A stretch of DNA of 64,000 nucleotides from Parietaria judaica (lineage: Eukaryota; Streptophyta; Magnoliopsida; Rosales; Urticaceae), in contig OX940872.1 of assembly GCA_954871525.1 (NCBI GenBank), forward strand, positions 25,391,746 to 25,455,745, in the 5' to 3' direction. This document shows, piece by piece, positions 44,332 to 56,415 of this stretch. The position numbers and the translations under genes were made by a program. Every line of letters starts with the position of its first letter. The first letter of the stretch is position 1. The notes beneath the pieces were generated by a model. It did not search any database. It saw only the letters and a list, made by a program, of their open reading frames with translations, and had not been told where the DNA came from.

Positions 44332-44822
44332 TCCCTATATGGCCGAGCCATGCCACGTGATCATAATATGATTTTCGGTCCACGTAAACACTGTCCCGAG
44401 CTATTGGATATGTGAATCAACACAAGTATTGTGTCAAAAGTAGTGTTCAAAAATATTAGTAAGAAATATTATTTTAAAAATTAAAATATCAAAGTTATAT
44501 AGTTTTTGGGTATTTGTGAATTTTTATTTATGCAGTTTTACAAGTGATTAAGCTTTTTTATTTTTATTTTATTTTTTGCGGGTTTTAAAGTTTCCACTAG
44601 GCGGCATGGAGTTTATGTATTGTTTCTTGTTAAATGTCAATTTTAAACCGCACATCAACTGTTTGCAATTTTTTTTTTTTGGCCATGCCTACGCAGCTAT
44701 GCCTCGGTTTTTAAAACCCTGATAAAAATTATGAAGCAAATTTTCTTCCCAAAAATCAAATGTTCTATAATATCGTTTAAAAGTAATTGGCAGTTTTTAG
44801 TCCTAATTTCAAATATAAACTA

Positions 44823-45283
44823 GGGTTATTAGGGGCAAAATTACCCAAGTAGTTGAAAATTTGGGAAATGGCATAGAGCAGGGCCGGCCCAACCTTTATC
44901 GGGGCCTTGAGCGAATCATTAATATGAAACTTTTTTTTGGAAGCCTACAATACAATATTGAAGGAGCTAAGGTATTATGGCATTGCTGGAGCAATACATT
45001 ATTGCAAAACGTATACAACACATTAATAGACTACTCTAAAAGCGGCCTTGGGCGACCGCTCAACTCGCCCATAGTTTGGGCCGGCCCTGGCATAGAGTAA
45101 GTTAAAAAAAATGTGGCCAAAGTTGCCAAGCTCCACTTTTTAGAAAACTTTTAGATTTAATAATATTTTTTTTAGAAAATTATCTAAAATATGGAACTTG
45201 ACATCTTTTGCCACGGTGTTTTTAACTTGGCTCTGTGCCATCTCAGTTTTGAATTACTTGGGTACTTTTGCCATAATAACCCT
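44823..45283. mobile_element. TIR element with 8-bp TSD, host of a nested MITE
   Basis: Ends GGGTTATTAGGGGCAAAA and, inverted, AATAACCCT with TTTTGCC nearby. It is flanked by the perfect 8-bp repeat ATAAACTA (44815-44822 and 45284-45291). The left arm 'cccaagtagttgaaaa' pairs with 'gaattacttggg' on the right. It has no coding capacity and contains the hAT MITE at 44879-45089. Confidence 0.7.
44879..45089. mobile_element. hAT MITE (CAGGGCCGGCCC), nested
   Basis: 211 bp with perfect 12-bp terminal inverted repeats CAGGGCCGGCCC/GGGCCGGCCCTG and a perfect 8-bp duplication GCATAGAG (44871-44878 and 45090-45097). Inner motifs are 'ggccttgagcgaatcattaatatg' and 'ggccttgggcgaccgctcaactcgccca'. Three further copies lie within 2.7 kb. 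Confidence 0.88.
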
Positions 45284-45582
45284 ATAAACTAATAAACCTA
45301 TTCACTATTCCTTTTTTATATAGATAAAGAGACATATTCCTGCAATGTGCATTAAAACAACCCGTTGGGTGTTGGTTACCATTTCCATCCGTACAATGTA
45401 TTTGTTGCTCTATCGTACAATTTCAAACGCAAATTATGTCTTTGCAAAAACTCTCTCACAAACAAAAGTTAAGTTAAAGACATCACAGCATCGGCGCCAG
45501 CAAATCCACGGTAGACCCACGCGCGTTATCCGGTCGCGTGTTTCCTCAAGGGCGGCGAGTCGATGTACATCGTCAAGTCAAA

Positions 45583-45733
45583 GAGGGCCTTGGGCGAATT
45601 ATTAATATGAGACTTTATTTGGGAGCCTGCAATACAATATTGCAGGAGCTATGGTATTACGGTATTGCAAGAGATATATACAATATTGCAAAACTTTTAC
45701 AACACACTTTTAGAAAGGGACCTTGGGCGACCG
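45583..45733. mobile_element. Truncated copy of the same hAT MITE
   Basis: Shares 'ggccttgggcgaattattaatatg' and 'ccttgggcgaccg' with the copy at 44879-45089 but lacks both terminal CAGGGCC repeats. Confidence 0.65.
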
Positions 45734-46005
45734 TCGTGATGATTTTAGACTAAGAGAACCCTTTAAGGAACTTACTATCATAAGCAATAGTGAAGTTAGA
45801 GACATCATAGCACCAACGCCGGCGAGTCCACAACGTACCCGCGCATCTTGTCGCATTATCTGATGAACCAAACTATAAACTAATGGTTTTATGGTTGTGC
45901 CAATATATTATGATGTGCTATGAGTATGAAAGTAACATAGCTTCTGGTAGTAAAAGTCTAATGAAACTAGCGAAGGGTAGGGCGATCGTGGACAATCCTT
46001 AAGAA

Positions 46006-46341
46006 TTGGAAGGGCAAGGCGGTGAAGGGCATCCTGTCGTTAACAATCACGGCGAAAAGCGTTCGCAGAACTATCGAGAGAGCATTCTTACGCCTCCTTT
46101 AGCACCAAAGGCCAAGCGAGAAAGCCTTCGAAAAACCCTTCTCAACGGGCCTCCAACACACCTTTCAGAGGGAGATTCACAACGCTCGCGGGAAACCAGT
46201 CACGAGGAGTTTAAAGAACCAAAAATGGAAGAAGGGAATGGAGAAGGTCCTTTGGCTCAACTATCGAAGGGACAATACGATGAGGATACGATAACTCTTC
46301 CTGTAACCATCCACGATAGGTTATCAGGGTCGAAATCATAA
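46006..46341 (+). CDS. Unrecognised hydrophilic 111-aa ORF
   Basis: Highly charged, Lys/Glu/Ser-rich, low-complexity peptide. Composition resembles the linker regions of retroelement ORF1 or gag proteins, but no zinc knuckle or fold is visible. It lies between MITEs, with no promoter or signal. Most likely a transposon remnant; a real gene is unlikely. Confidence 0.2.
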   Translation: MEGQGGEGHPVVNNHGEKRSQNYRESILTPPLAPKAKRESLRKTLLNGPPTHLSEGDSQRSRETSHEEFKEPKMEEGNGEGPLAQLSKGQYDEDTITLPVTIHDRLSGSKS

Positions 46342-46721
46342 ATGGAAGACAAAGTAGCCCTGGTTTTGAAAACCCTCAGGATCATAATGTCGCCAAAGAA
46401 GAAATCATAAGCCATTTGAGGTAGAAATTGGCGAGGATTCACGAAACCCGCAAAATCAAATTACTAACTAGAGCCGACAGAAGAGCTGGAAATCGCAACA
46501 CTGTTAGAGAGGGAAAATAATGAGGATTCAGAAAGCCATGTAGTTGAATTAGATCTTCATCGCGGGTTTTGTTGCTCCCTTATTGGTCTATGGTCTTCGT
46601 ATGATCTTTCGTCGGTGGAGATGGATCCTAAATATATGAATTGCTATTATGATTTCTTAAAAAATATAAGTTAAAAAAGAATCATATATATGTTAAAATA
46701 TTTAAATTGTATTATCTACGG

Positions 46722-46926
46722 CAGGGCCAGCCCAACCCTTTTCGGGGACTTGAGCGAATTTACTAATATAAGGCTTTTTTTTAGAGTATGCGATCCGGTA
46801 TTGCAGGAGCTATACGGTATTGCAAACGTTATGCAATAAACATTAACAGATTATTTTAAAAGAGGGTTTATTTTAAACCGGGCCTTGGGCGACCGCTCAA
46901 CTCGCCCACAGTTTAGGTCGGCCCCG
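46722..46926. mobile_element. hAT MITE copy in tandem unit 1
   Basis: Starts CAGGGCCAGCCC and ends AGGTCGGCCCCG, a diverged version of the terminal repeats at 44879-45089, with the same inner motifs. Confidence 0.75.
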
Positions 46927-47315
46927 ATCTCCAATGTAGGAACAGTCATGAGTACATGAGTCTATTTCGGGACTGAATGGCTAGTGAAGAAAAGTGTTAC
47001 GAACATGTACCAAGAGTATCTTGCCACCAGATAGCCAATGGACTTACCCCGATAATCGAGTATTATATGAATTTTTCGTTTTGTGGGGTCTCATAGGGAC
47101 CAACTGTCTGTTTGGTTTTCACGCTATGTACATCTCCATGAATTAGTTCTTCATCGTGTGTTTTGTTGCTCCCTTCTTGGTCTATGGTCTTCGTAGGATC
47201 TTTCGTCAGTGGAGATGAATTTTAAATATATAGATTGGTATTATGATTTCTTAAAAATTATAAGTTAAAAAAGAATCATATATATGTTAAAATATTTAAA
47301 TTGTATTATCTAGGG

Positions 47316-47517
47316 CAGGGTCAGCCAAACCCTTTTCGGGGTCTTGAGCGAATTACTAAATGAGGTTTTTGACAGAGCATGCGATCCGGTATTGCAGGAG
47401 CTATACGGTAATGAAAAATTTATGCAATAAACATTAACATACTATTTTTTAAGGGGGCTTATTTTAAACCGGGCCTTGGGCGACCGCTCAAATTGCCCAC
47501 AGTTTAGGTCGGCCCCG
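47316..47517. mobile_element. hAT MITE copy in tandem unit 2
   Basis: Starts CAGGGTCAGCCAA and ends AGGTCGGCCCCG, same context as the copy at 46722-46926. Confidence 0.75.
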
Positions 47518-47830
47518 ATCTATATTGTAGGAACAGTCATGAGTACATGAGTCTATTTCGGGACAAAATGGCTAGTGAAGAAAAGTGTTAAGAGCATGTG
47601 TCGTAATTCCTTGCCTCCGAATAGCTAGTGGACTTACCCTGATGATCGAGTATTATATGAATCCTTCGTTGTGTGGGGTCTCATAGGGGCCAACCATATG
47701 TTTGGTTTCCACGCTATGTACATCTCCTATAAATTGGTTCTTCATTGTGGGTTTTGTTGCTCCCTTCTTGTTCTATGGTTTCCGTATGATCTTTCCTCAT
47801 CGATCTTTCCTTAGCGAACATGGATTTCAT

Positions 47831-48407
47831 CTGCCGCCAGCGGTTTCAACTAATACTAGCGTGTGAAAAAAAAATTATAGTCAAAATATGTTTTAAAAGG
47901 TTTCTTAAAATTGTATCACTATTTTGACAGATTAGTAGACCTTATTCACTTTATTAACTTCTGCAAATTTTGTCTTATTTTTTTTTATAACTTAAAAAGT
48001 ACATGTACGTTGTCATTTGTTAGGGAAATGCAAGTTATTGGAGGTTAATAGTGTTTACATTGAACAAAATGTCACCATGAGCAAATTGCATATCAATTTA
48101 ACTTTAACAACCGATATTAACATCGAGGAACTTATCTAGAGACTTATTTGCCAACAGAATAATACATGTATTTACCATATAAAAAAAGACACATAAGACA
48201 TATGTGTTTTCACTTCCAATTACCCATTTATATACAATTTAATGTTTGGTATTATGTCGTTTTGTACATATGTAGTTTTATATGAATGTCCTTCTTTCGT
48301 GTCGTTGACTCTTTGTACTTCACCACATTCATTTGTTTTTATATTGTGTAGTCCTTTTTTCTGTTTATATATGCCACGATAAGTAATGCGAAGAAGGTTA
48401 GGAAAGG

Positions 48408-48451
<44 letters not shown>

Positions 48452-48513
48452 TATATTATTAAATTAATTAATTTTTCTTTTCTCTTTTATCTTTAAGTTT
48501 ATATGATAATATC

Positions 48514-48568
<55 letters not shown>

Positions 48569-48770
48569 CTAATGATTACAATACATAGTAGCGTATCAAA
48601 TCTTTTTTAGCCATTATTTCAATGTAAATCTGAATTAAGAAATACTAATCCTAATTTACATACACTCATTCACTTATTTAATACATGACCATATAATCAT
48701 AACTTCTCACTGACCAACAAACACTCTCATATATTTTTTGAGTGATGATCGTATTATACGTAATAAGTAG
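47831..48770. repeat. AT-rich stretch with two (TA)n microsatellites
   Basis: Pure TA runs at about 48411-48448 and 48516-48560. Positions 48600-48770 are homologous to 50815-51000, the upstream region of the duplicated RING-H2 gene. No other gene seen. Confidence 0.7.
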
Positions 48771-48772
48771 CT

Positions 48773-49162
48773 ATGTTATCACGACTAGCACAATGTGGGG
48801 TTGGGTTAGCAGCGTTCGTTGCCATATCCTGCCTGATCTTCTTATGCAGGAAGAGCTTGCGCTGCTGGGCCACCGCTAAAAATATCACCGAATGTGTAGC
48901 GAGCATGCCCTCTCAACTAGTGTCCCACATCGAATCAGCCAATCACACAAACAATGACGACGGAGAACAATGCTCGGACTGCCTAGATATACTGGATTGC
49001 TAAAAAAACAACGTCGTTTTGCTGAAAAAATGTGCGTGCTTGTTTCACGTCCGATGCATCATCGCTTGGACCACCGGTTAGCCACATGCCCGGTTTGTCA
49101 TGAACTTGCAAGAGGGATTGTGTGGAAGAATCGAAAGATCGGTCGCTTGATTTTTTCGCGTT
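48773..49162 (+). pseudogene. Broken ATL-like RING-H2 ubiquitin-ligase gene
   Basis: The N-terminal hydrophobic segment (about residues 8-26, VGLAAFVAISCLIFLC) followed by a C-terminal RING finger is the layout of plant ATL E3 ligases. RING pieces are visible: CSDCLDILDC, then KKCACLFHVRCIIAW, then ATCPVC. Two lesions break it: an in-frame TAA at 49001-49003 inside the finger, and a stop/frameshift near 49077-49080 before the final CPVC. One metal-binding His is replaced by Cys (CAC instead of CxH). It is probably non-functional, although the first ORF could still make a 76-residue membrane peptide. ATL proteins normally add ubiquitin to targets at membranes. Confidence 0.6.
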
Positions 49163-49279
49163 AGATTTATAGATTTCCTTTTTGGATAAACATTTTTTAT
49201 GTTTAATATATTTGAAGTTCATCATCGTTTTCTTTGTGTGTATGTAGTTGGCAATAATATGAATTACATTTACATGCAA

Positions 49280-49892
49280 TTCGCCTAAGCTAACATATTT
49301 TTCGTTTAATTAATGAAAAAAATATGCAAATTATTGAGTTGCGGAAGATTGCAAAATAATCGCCAACAACCTAGTATGAACACACATAAAGATTGTATAT
49401 ATATAAGAGCTCTTTACCCTCATAAATTTGCAATCACTATTATATTATTCCATAACTTTTAGAAGATCGGTGGTCAAATTATTATTCAATACTCCTATCA
49501 AAATTTTAGCAGCGAAGATATTTATATTATTGATTGTAGTGTAAGTAAGTAATATGTATGTTCAATTTTTTTTATGACAAAAATATTTATATAATTATTT
49601 TTTATTGAATTAAGTACTTATGTTAAATTCATAGTGAAAGAGGTATAATAAAAAGAATCGATGTAGAAGGACAAACGTGGAATCTAGAGAGAGGGCTAAT
49701 TTTACATATGCAATAAATATAGGAAACTTGATCTAAATAACCTTTAAACACCAATAACTGTAAATAATAACTCAAATATTTTCATAATTTTAGAATGGCT
49801 ATAATCCCCTTTAAATTGAAAGTACTCAAAGTTTTAGTCAAAGTCTATTGTGACAATATTTCTTTTTTTCACGTCTAAAGTATCCAAAGATG

Positions 49893-49924
<32 letters not shown>

Positions 49925-50810
49925 GTTGACCACGGCCTTTTTTTCAAAAGCCACTAATGGACGTTAGTGGGTGGACACGTGGTAGCCTGTAAGGGTGCCA
50001 CGAATAAAGATTATTAAAATTTATATTTTTAATAAATATTTTTTTATCAAAAATTATATTTATAATATTTTTTTATTCGTGAGTCTCGAAATATGCTCTA
50101 AGATCTAAAAGCACGAGCCTATTTGAGAAAACATTATATATATATATATAGTATATATATATATGTCCATTGTATAATTGTATGTAAAACTCATTCAAAT
50201 TCTGCTTTTAATTATAATTTGTTACATCGTGGCATATAAACCAAAGTTATTATAAAGATACCTATAAAACGATCAATCAAAATAATGTTTATTGAATTGC
50301 ATTTTAAACTCATTGGACTTCTTCTTGTATGGAAAGGTACTCGATATTCGCTAACAGCCATTAAACATAAAAAAGACAATGATATTAATTTGAACTTCAA
50401 TTTCTAAAAGACAAGAATATAGAATCAGCGGATTCATCTCTCACGGTTATCAACCGGATGCATATCACTGCCCTGCGACAGACCGGGAACTTCTTAGTAA
50501 CGGCGCGGCCCGCCTGATGATGCAGCTGAACTTCATAATGTGAGTGAGCGAGTCCGAAACAGACCAAAGTAAATGTGAACCATCATAATGCCGTGGTGGG
50601 TCTCGCTGGTGTATCCGGAAGCAAAAACATAATTGCAGTTATTTGAATATTTGATATATATATATATATATATGCCTATAAGTAATAGGAATAGGGTTAG
50701 GAAAGGATTTATATTAATATATGAGTATATCATATATACGAGGATTTATATGAGTATATCATAAATAAGTATTTATCTAGTCAACTAGTCAATAGATAAT
50801 ATATATAAGA
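49280..50810. other. AT-rich intergenic stretch
   Basis: No gene supported. A (TA)n run lies at about 50140-50164 and another near 50657-50673. Positions 50420-50640 are GC-richer with no recognisable product on either strand. Confidence 0.4.
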
Positions 50811-50814
50811 AATC

Positions 50815-51110
50815 AAATCTTTCTAAGCCATTATTTCAATATAAATTCGAATTAAGAAATCCCAACCCTAATCCTAATTTAAATATACTCATTCACTTAT
50901 ATAAATACATGACCACATTTCATAAACTTTCACCGACCAACAAACACTCTTTTTTTTTTTTTAAGTGATCATCGTATCATATGTAAGCACGAAGCAGCTA
51001 TGATGTCACTATAAGCACAAGATTGGGTTGGGTTGGTAGGGTTTGTCGCCATAGCCTGCGTGGTCTTCTTTGGCAGGAAGCACTGCGGTTGGGTGCCCTC
51101 CAAGAGGGTT
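50815..51110 (+). pseudogene. Second, truncated RING-H2 gene copy
   Basis: Homologous to 48600-48890, covering the upstream region and the N-terminal membrane segment (GFVAIACVVFFGRK). The start region has an in-frame stop (TCACTATAA near 51007-51015), and the RING finger is absent because L1-type sequence replaces it from about 51110-51270. Confidence 0.55.
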
Positions 51111-51273
51111 GGTCATTCATGTGTCTCGCTTGTGACCAATAAGTCGGATAATCTCGTGGTGGGAGGTGATCGGAAGAGGAACCCAGAATTGGAAACGGCG
51201 AGGATCTTTGAAGGGAATGTGAACGCGATCAATATAAATTATCGGCGGCACGCCAGGGGCGGGCCCGATATCA

Positions 51274-53505
51274 ATGAAAATCATATGTTGGAACGTCCGG
51301 GGGTTATGAAATTTCCGGGCGTTGGGCCGCTTGCGGAGTCTTATCCGTGAGCGGAAACCGGATCTCCTCTTTTTTTCGGAAACGAAACTTAGAAGAGCTC
51401 GGGTTAATAGATTGAAGTGGAGCCTTGCTTTTTCTAACGGGTTTGGAGTGCCGGCGGTCGGCTTAAGTGGAGGTCTACATCTCTTATGGAATGAGTCGTG
51501 GAAGTCTCTATCCGGAGCTTTATAGTACGAGTCACATAGACACCGCTATCAAAGACGACGCTTGCCTTAGCTCACCGTTCACGGGCTTCTACGGCGAACC
51601 AAACGAGTCATCATGACACGTCTCGTGGGAGCTTTTTCGTAGGTTCCACAATGGCGATGAGAGCCCATGGTTGTGCGTAGAAAATACCTCCTATTTCCAC
51701 GCATAGGCCGTGTGTAGAAAAGTTCAAAATGCCATTCGGGGCATCTTCGATGATTTGGGTGCTTGGGTCACTTCGGAAAGGTAATTACGCGGGGTCTTCG
51801 AAAGAGGGTTATTTTCGCTCGATTACCGCAAAGATGTGAAATCGATATCGGAGATCCAACGCGACATGACGGAAAACGAGTTCTCCGGAGATGAGGTGGA
51901 TAAAGATCTTCTCTATGGGCCTCAAGAAAGCACCGGGTCCCGACGGTTTACATGCTCTCTTCTTTCAAAGGTTTTGGAGAACGGTGTAACCGGGTGTCCG
52001 GAAAGAATGCTTAGACATTTAAACGGAAAAGCTAGTTCGAGGTCATGGAATGCCACCGATATCGTTCTTATTCCCAAACTCAAGAACCCACAAGAGTCAA
52101 GGACTTCCGGCCTATAAGTCTATGCAATGTCACGCTCAAATTAGTCACCAAGGTCGTTGCGAACCGCATCAAATGAGCACTTTCATCCGTGATATCGGAT
52201 TCTCAAAGTGCTTTTCTTCCCAGAAAACTAATCAAGAACAATGCCTCTATTGCTTATGAGCTTGTACACTCCATCAAGCATATTTTAAAGAGAAGAAAAG
52301 GGGCTTTGGCGCTAAAGTTCGACATGATCAAAGTGTATGACCGGGTTGAATGGGGTTTTATCATGGCTATGATGACAAGAATAGGGTTCGGTCAGAGAGT
52401 GTTAGCAGTGGTCTGGGATTGCATTTCCACCCCGATCTTCTCCTTTGTCATCAACGGTACGATCGGCGGATCTTTTCCTCTATAAAGAGGGCTCCGACAA
52501 GGTTTTCCTTTATTACCATATCTTTTTCTTATATGTGCAGAAGGTTTCTCCGCCCTTATGCGGTGCCAAGAACGTTTGGGCCTTTTGCGGGCATTCTCTT
52601 GTTAGCCTTCGGATGATAGTATCCTCTTTTGCGAAACTAGTGAAGGTTGTTGTCGTACTATACACTCTCTTTTAACGGTCTATGAAAGGGGTCGGGAAAT
52701 ATAGTCATCACGGAGAAATGCATTTAGTGTTCCTCCAAGAATATTACAAGTGAAGCGGTAAACCGATTCTCGCAATTTCTCCATATTCCCATTGTGGAAG
52801 AGCTTAAATCCTACCTTGGACTTCCAGTTCATGTTGGAAGAAACAAAGTTTCAGTGTTGAGCAATATTAAAAGTCGGGTCGAAAAGCATCTTGGGGCTAG
52901 GAAAGCGAATATGTTCTCTGCCGGGGGTAGGAAAGTTCTCGTGAAATCGGTGGTTCAAGCCATGCCAACGTACATCATGAGTCTCTTTAAAGATCTTCAC
53001 TAAATTACTACTCGGTTTTGGTGGGGTGGATCGGAGGACAAGTGGAAGATTCATTGGAAGCATTGAGAGCTTATCGCAAAGCAAAAAGTGGGGGGTGGCT
53101 TAGGATTTAAGGACCTTAGGGATCTTAATCAAGCTCTTTTGCGACGGCTCACTTGGTGTATCATTCAACACCCAGAAAGCTTTATGGCTAGAGTTCTTAA
53201 AGCCAAATACATCCCGAACTCATCGGTGCTCGAATTCAAAAACAAGGGTCATTTTTCTTTCCTCCGCAAAAGTCTTTGTTGGGAAAGATATTTGGTCTAC
53301 TGCGGTACGCAGTGGCGAATCGGCAAAGGCAACCTGAGAGCCTTCAAGCAACCTTGGATTCCAATAGCGAGGGCTTTCAATGTATTGTTGGAAGAGCCGG
53401 ATGACAAGCACCCATTGTGTGTATCTGATTTCATCAACGATGGAGAATGGAACAAAGAGGTGGTCTGTAGTGACTCGATTTTCCTCACACATAGAACCTT
53501 AAAGA
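51274..53505 (+). pseudogene. Degenerate L1-type (LINE) ORF2
   Basis: Opens with the apurinic endonuclease start (MKIICWNVRG), then RKPDLLFFSETKL. RT pieces follow in order but in different frames: ATDIVLIPKLKNP, SDSQSAFLPRKLI, ALKFDMIKVYDRVEWGF, and the C-terminal YLGLPVHVGRNK, GGRKVLVKSVVQAMPTYIMS, then GGGLGFKDLRDLNQALL and the zf-RVT-type region to WNKEV. Parts between EN and RT are deleted, and there are several stops and frameshifts. The catalytic FADD box is not found. The element is dead. Confidence 0.85.
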
Positions 53506-53663
53506 ATACTATATTTTATCTTTTGGTTATAAGGTATATTTTGATGATAATTGAATGATAAGTTATAAATGATATTTGTTGTGAGTGTCTAGATGTTATG
53601 CATTATGCATTTAAAAATTTGATGGACGGTAAAGAATTTCCGTAAGACACAAGTAATGTTACT

Positions 53664-53905
53664 TACCTCTATGATTATTGGTACTACCGCTACGCCGCTA
53701 GTAATTACCTCTATGTTTGTTAGTACTACCGCTATGCTGCTAGTACTTACCTCAATGATTATTAGTACTACCGCTATGCCGCTAGTACTTACCTCTATGA
53801 TTTTCGGTACTACCGCTATGCCGCTAGTACTTACCTCTATGATTTTTGGTACTACCGTTATGCCGCTAGTGTTCCCGGTATGCTTGTTAGCACTCCCGCT
53901 AGTCA
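53664..53905. repeat. 42-bp minisatellite, about 5-6 units
   Basis: Unit 'tacctctatgatttttggtactaccgctatgccgctagtact' type, 42 bp. Because 42 is divisible by 3, repetitive ORFs stay open on both strands (53656-53922 plus, 53589-53918 minus); these are not credible genes. The last unit is diverged. Confidence 0.85.
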
Positions 53906-53919
53906 TTTCGGGATCCACA

Positions 53920-54777
53920 TAATCAATGATGATTTTGTATCTTTCCGGCTGAGAATGATTCTTATTTATTGTTGTTTATTTTTGTGGCAACTTAGGTGAA
54001 AAAATGATGGCGGGATGAAGATTGCATGACAATTTCCCGGGATTTGCGTCATTATGAGCACTTATTTCTATTTATTTTGGCATTTATTTACGTCATTTCC
54101 TCTCTTTATTCTTGCTATTCTATTTCCCATTTTAATATCATTTACTAGCATTTTTATCTATTGTCTCCCTCCTCTCATTTGCATACGCTTCTCTATATAT
54201 TGGAGACATCAACATGTAATTTTCAGCCTGGTATAATGAATAAGAAAAGTCACATTAGTTTGTTGCAATTTTGCGGTTTCGATTCTTTCCGATATTAATC
54301 TCATCCTACATCAAAAAATAAGCATATTCTGTTCTCAAAAGCGGTGTATAGAGTGGCATGTGTAACCATGTAAGTTCCTTCTCTCATTTTCTTTTACTTT
54401 TCGAAAGCTTTTTTTCTTCATTATTTGTTGTTTTTGTGCTTTTCAATTGCTTAGTATTGACGATATTTTTTAATTTTTATTTGTTAATAGGAGAAGCCCT
54501 GCACCTTAGGGTACTATGGAGGTACAATAAAATTACAATTTTTTTTAATCTCAATTATTTTAAACACTAATCTTTTTTAATTTTATTTTAAAAATAAGTC
54601 GGTGTTTTCCTTGAACACCACGCAACGCAGAAAAGGTAATCGTTTACCATGAGATTTTTTTAGAATTTTGTCTAACTGTAGCTTATTTTATTATTATCTA
54701 ACGCGTTGATGTTTTTCATTCATAATTATAAACATAATTCTATCGCCACCGCGCGAAGCGTGGTGTAGTCTACTAGT
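53920..54777 (+). mobile_element. Helitron-like 3' end
   Basis: A hairpin CACCGCGCGAAGCGTGGTG at 54747-54765 is followed 7 nt later by CTAG and a host T (54773-54777). This is the Helitron 3' signature (stem-loop, then CTRR before T). The 5' end (TC after A) was not located; the start given is arbitrary and the 42-bp minisatellite may be inside the element. Confidence 0.5.
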
Positions 54778-55069
54778 AAATATAACGCTATGTTTTATGA
54801 TGCCATGTTATCAAGTTTCTAAAAGTGGAGAATTAATAACTTCAGATAGAGAATCTTATATGCACCGAATAATTAGTAATACTCTGTACTTAAGGCAATG
54901 AATTCATCTTGTGACTAAATGTGTTATTCCGAAATTATCAACTCAAATTGTCAATAAAAGTTTACTTAGTTCTTAATTGAAGAATCTGGCTTTGGCTCTT
55001 TTTCGAGACTTCCTACAGGTGCATGGCGACATGTGAATATTGAAGTTCCGGATAATGGATTGATGTTTT

Positions 55070-56250
55070 TTTGGTTTCTTGTCGTTTACTAGCTATAGTT
55101 ATGTTTTCTGGTTCGTTGTCGTCTTCAAGCTATTAAGATGTGTTTTGGTTTAATTATCCTTTTGTTTTTCTTGTCGTTTTTTGTTTTATTGGCGTTGTCT
55201 GCTTCTTGTCGTTTTTATTTCGCTGTCAGTCAGTTTCTTGTCGCTTACTAGCTTTATTGATGTTTTGTGGGTTAATGTCATTTTCTAATAATAAATTTGT
55301 TTTTCTGATTTATTGACACTTCCTTTTTCCTTTTTAGTTTATATTTTTACTATCGTTTCTTAGCTATAATGTTGTTTTCTAGCTTAATTTCGTTTGATAA
55401 TACTCTTGTCGTTTAATGGCTTCATGTGTGGTCGTATTATTATTTTTTTTCTCCTTGATATTTTTATTGTGTATATCTGGTTAGTTTTCATTCATTCGTA
55501 CATTTTAATTTTTTGTAAAGGAAATACATAAATATTCATTTAATATGTCGATACACAAGGAAGTCTACAACTTTTTAACGTGGGATATGATATAACGATA
55601 CAAAGATTTACCTTACTAATTTGTCATCATAGGTTTTGTTGGACCCATTATTATTTACACGTTACACGCTACACGCAAAAATCGATCCGGTCAACTAATC
55701 ACCTCGTCATCTTTGGAGCATTAACGATCATTTCCCGTACGAAAACACTAAACTTCAACTCTTGAATTGTTGTTGGACTAGTCTTTAATTACGTCTTTTC
55801 AATGCAAATGGAATGTTGAAAAAATACAATTACGTCTTTCCGACACTTTGGTAGGCTTCACGACAGTGTTAGTAATCGTGGTATTTGGTCTCCAAAAAAA
55901 CCTAATCAAGCTACCGTTGATAAAGAATTAAGTTAAGTTGTATGATGAGTAACTAAATATTCAAATTGATTGGTTTTAGATCCTTCCTCTCTCAAGTATG
56001 CGATGGGTAAACTCGAAGTTTGACGTTTCAGTCACTTTGTCAAATTACCTTGTCGTTTTATACTTAGTGGCTACTAAAGATTCTTAAATAAATATTCAAT
56101 GTGGGATTTATTTAGGATTTCGGGTTTGAAAAAAAAAATGAATTAACTCATTTTCACCCTTTATCAAAAGGCTTTCCCTATATGCCGAGCCATGCCACGT
56201 CATCATAATATGATTTTCGGTCCAATCACTGTCCCAATGGATATTTGAAA
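55070..56250. repeat. Dispersed 1-kb repeat, copy 2
   Basis: Uninterrupted homologue of 42012-42998 plus 44340-44410. It begins with TTGTCGTTT-type repeats and ends at 'gccgagccatgccacgt'. It provides the empty site for the hAT element at 43007-44331. Confidence 0.6.
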
Positions 56251-56412
56251 TTAACATTATTGCAGCAAAAATAATATATTTTAATGAAAAATGTTAATAA
56301 TAAATAATGTAAAATTTAAATTTTCTAATGGTTATCCTTCCCTTTACTATTTTGCAGCACCTTGCAACATTATATCAAAGTTATCGTGAATAATTTTTTG
56401 GTGGGTAAAACT

Positions 56413-56415
<3 letters not shown>

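Larger units (their letters stand above)
46545..47830. repeat. Tandem repeat of about 0.59 kb, two units plus part of a third
   Basis: Units start near 46545, 47139 and 47730, marked by 'gttcttcatcg.gggttttgttgctccc'. Spacings are about 594 and 591 bp. Each full unit contains one hAT MITE (46722-46926 and 47316-47517), so the MITE inserted before the tandem duplication. Confidence 0.75.

Noticed and set aside
50420..50640. GC-richer patch as an organellar insertion or exon
   Set aside because: No organellar gene or conserved protein was recognisable in any frame.
53589..53922. Repetitive ORFs on both strands suggesting a low-complexity protein
   Set aside because: They arise from a 42-bp minisatellite whose unit is divisible by three; no start context or domain.
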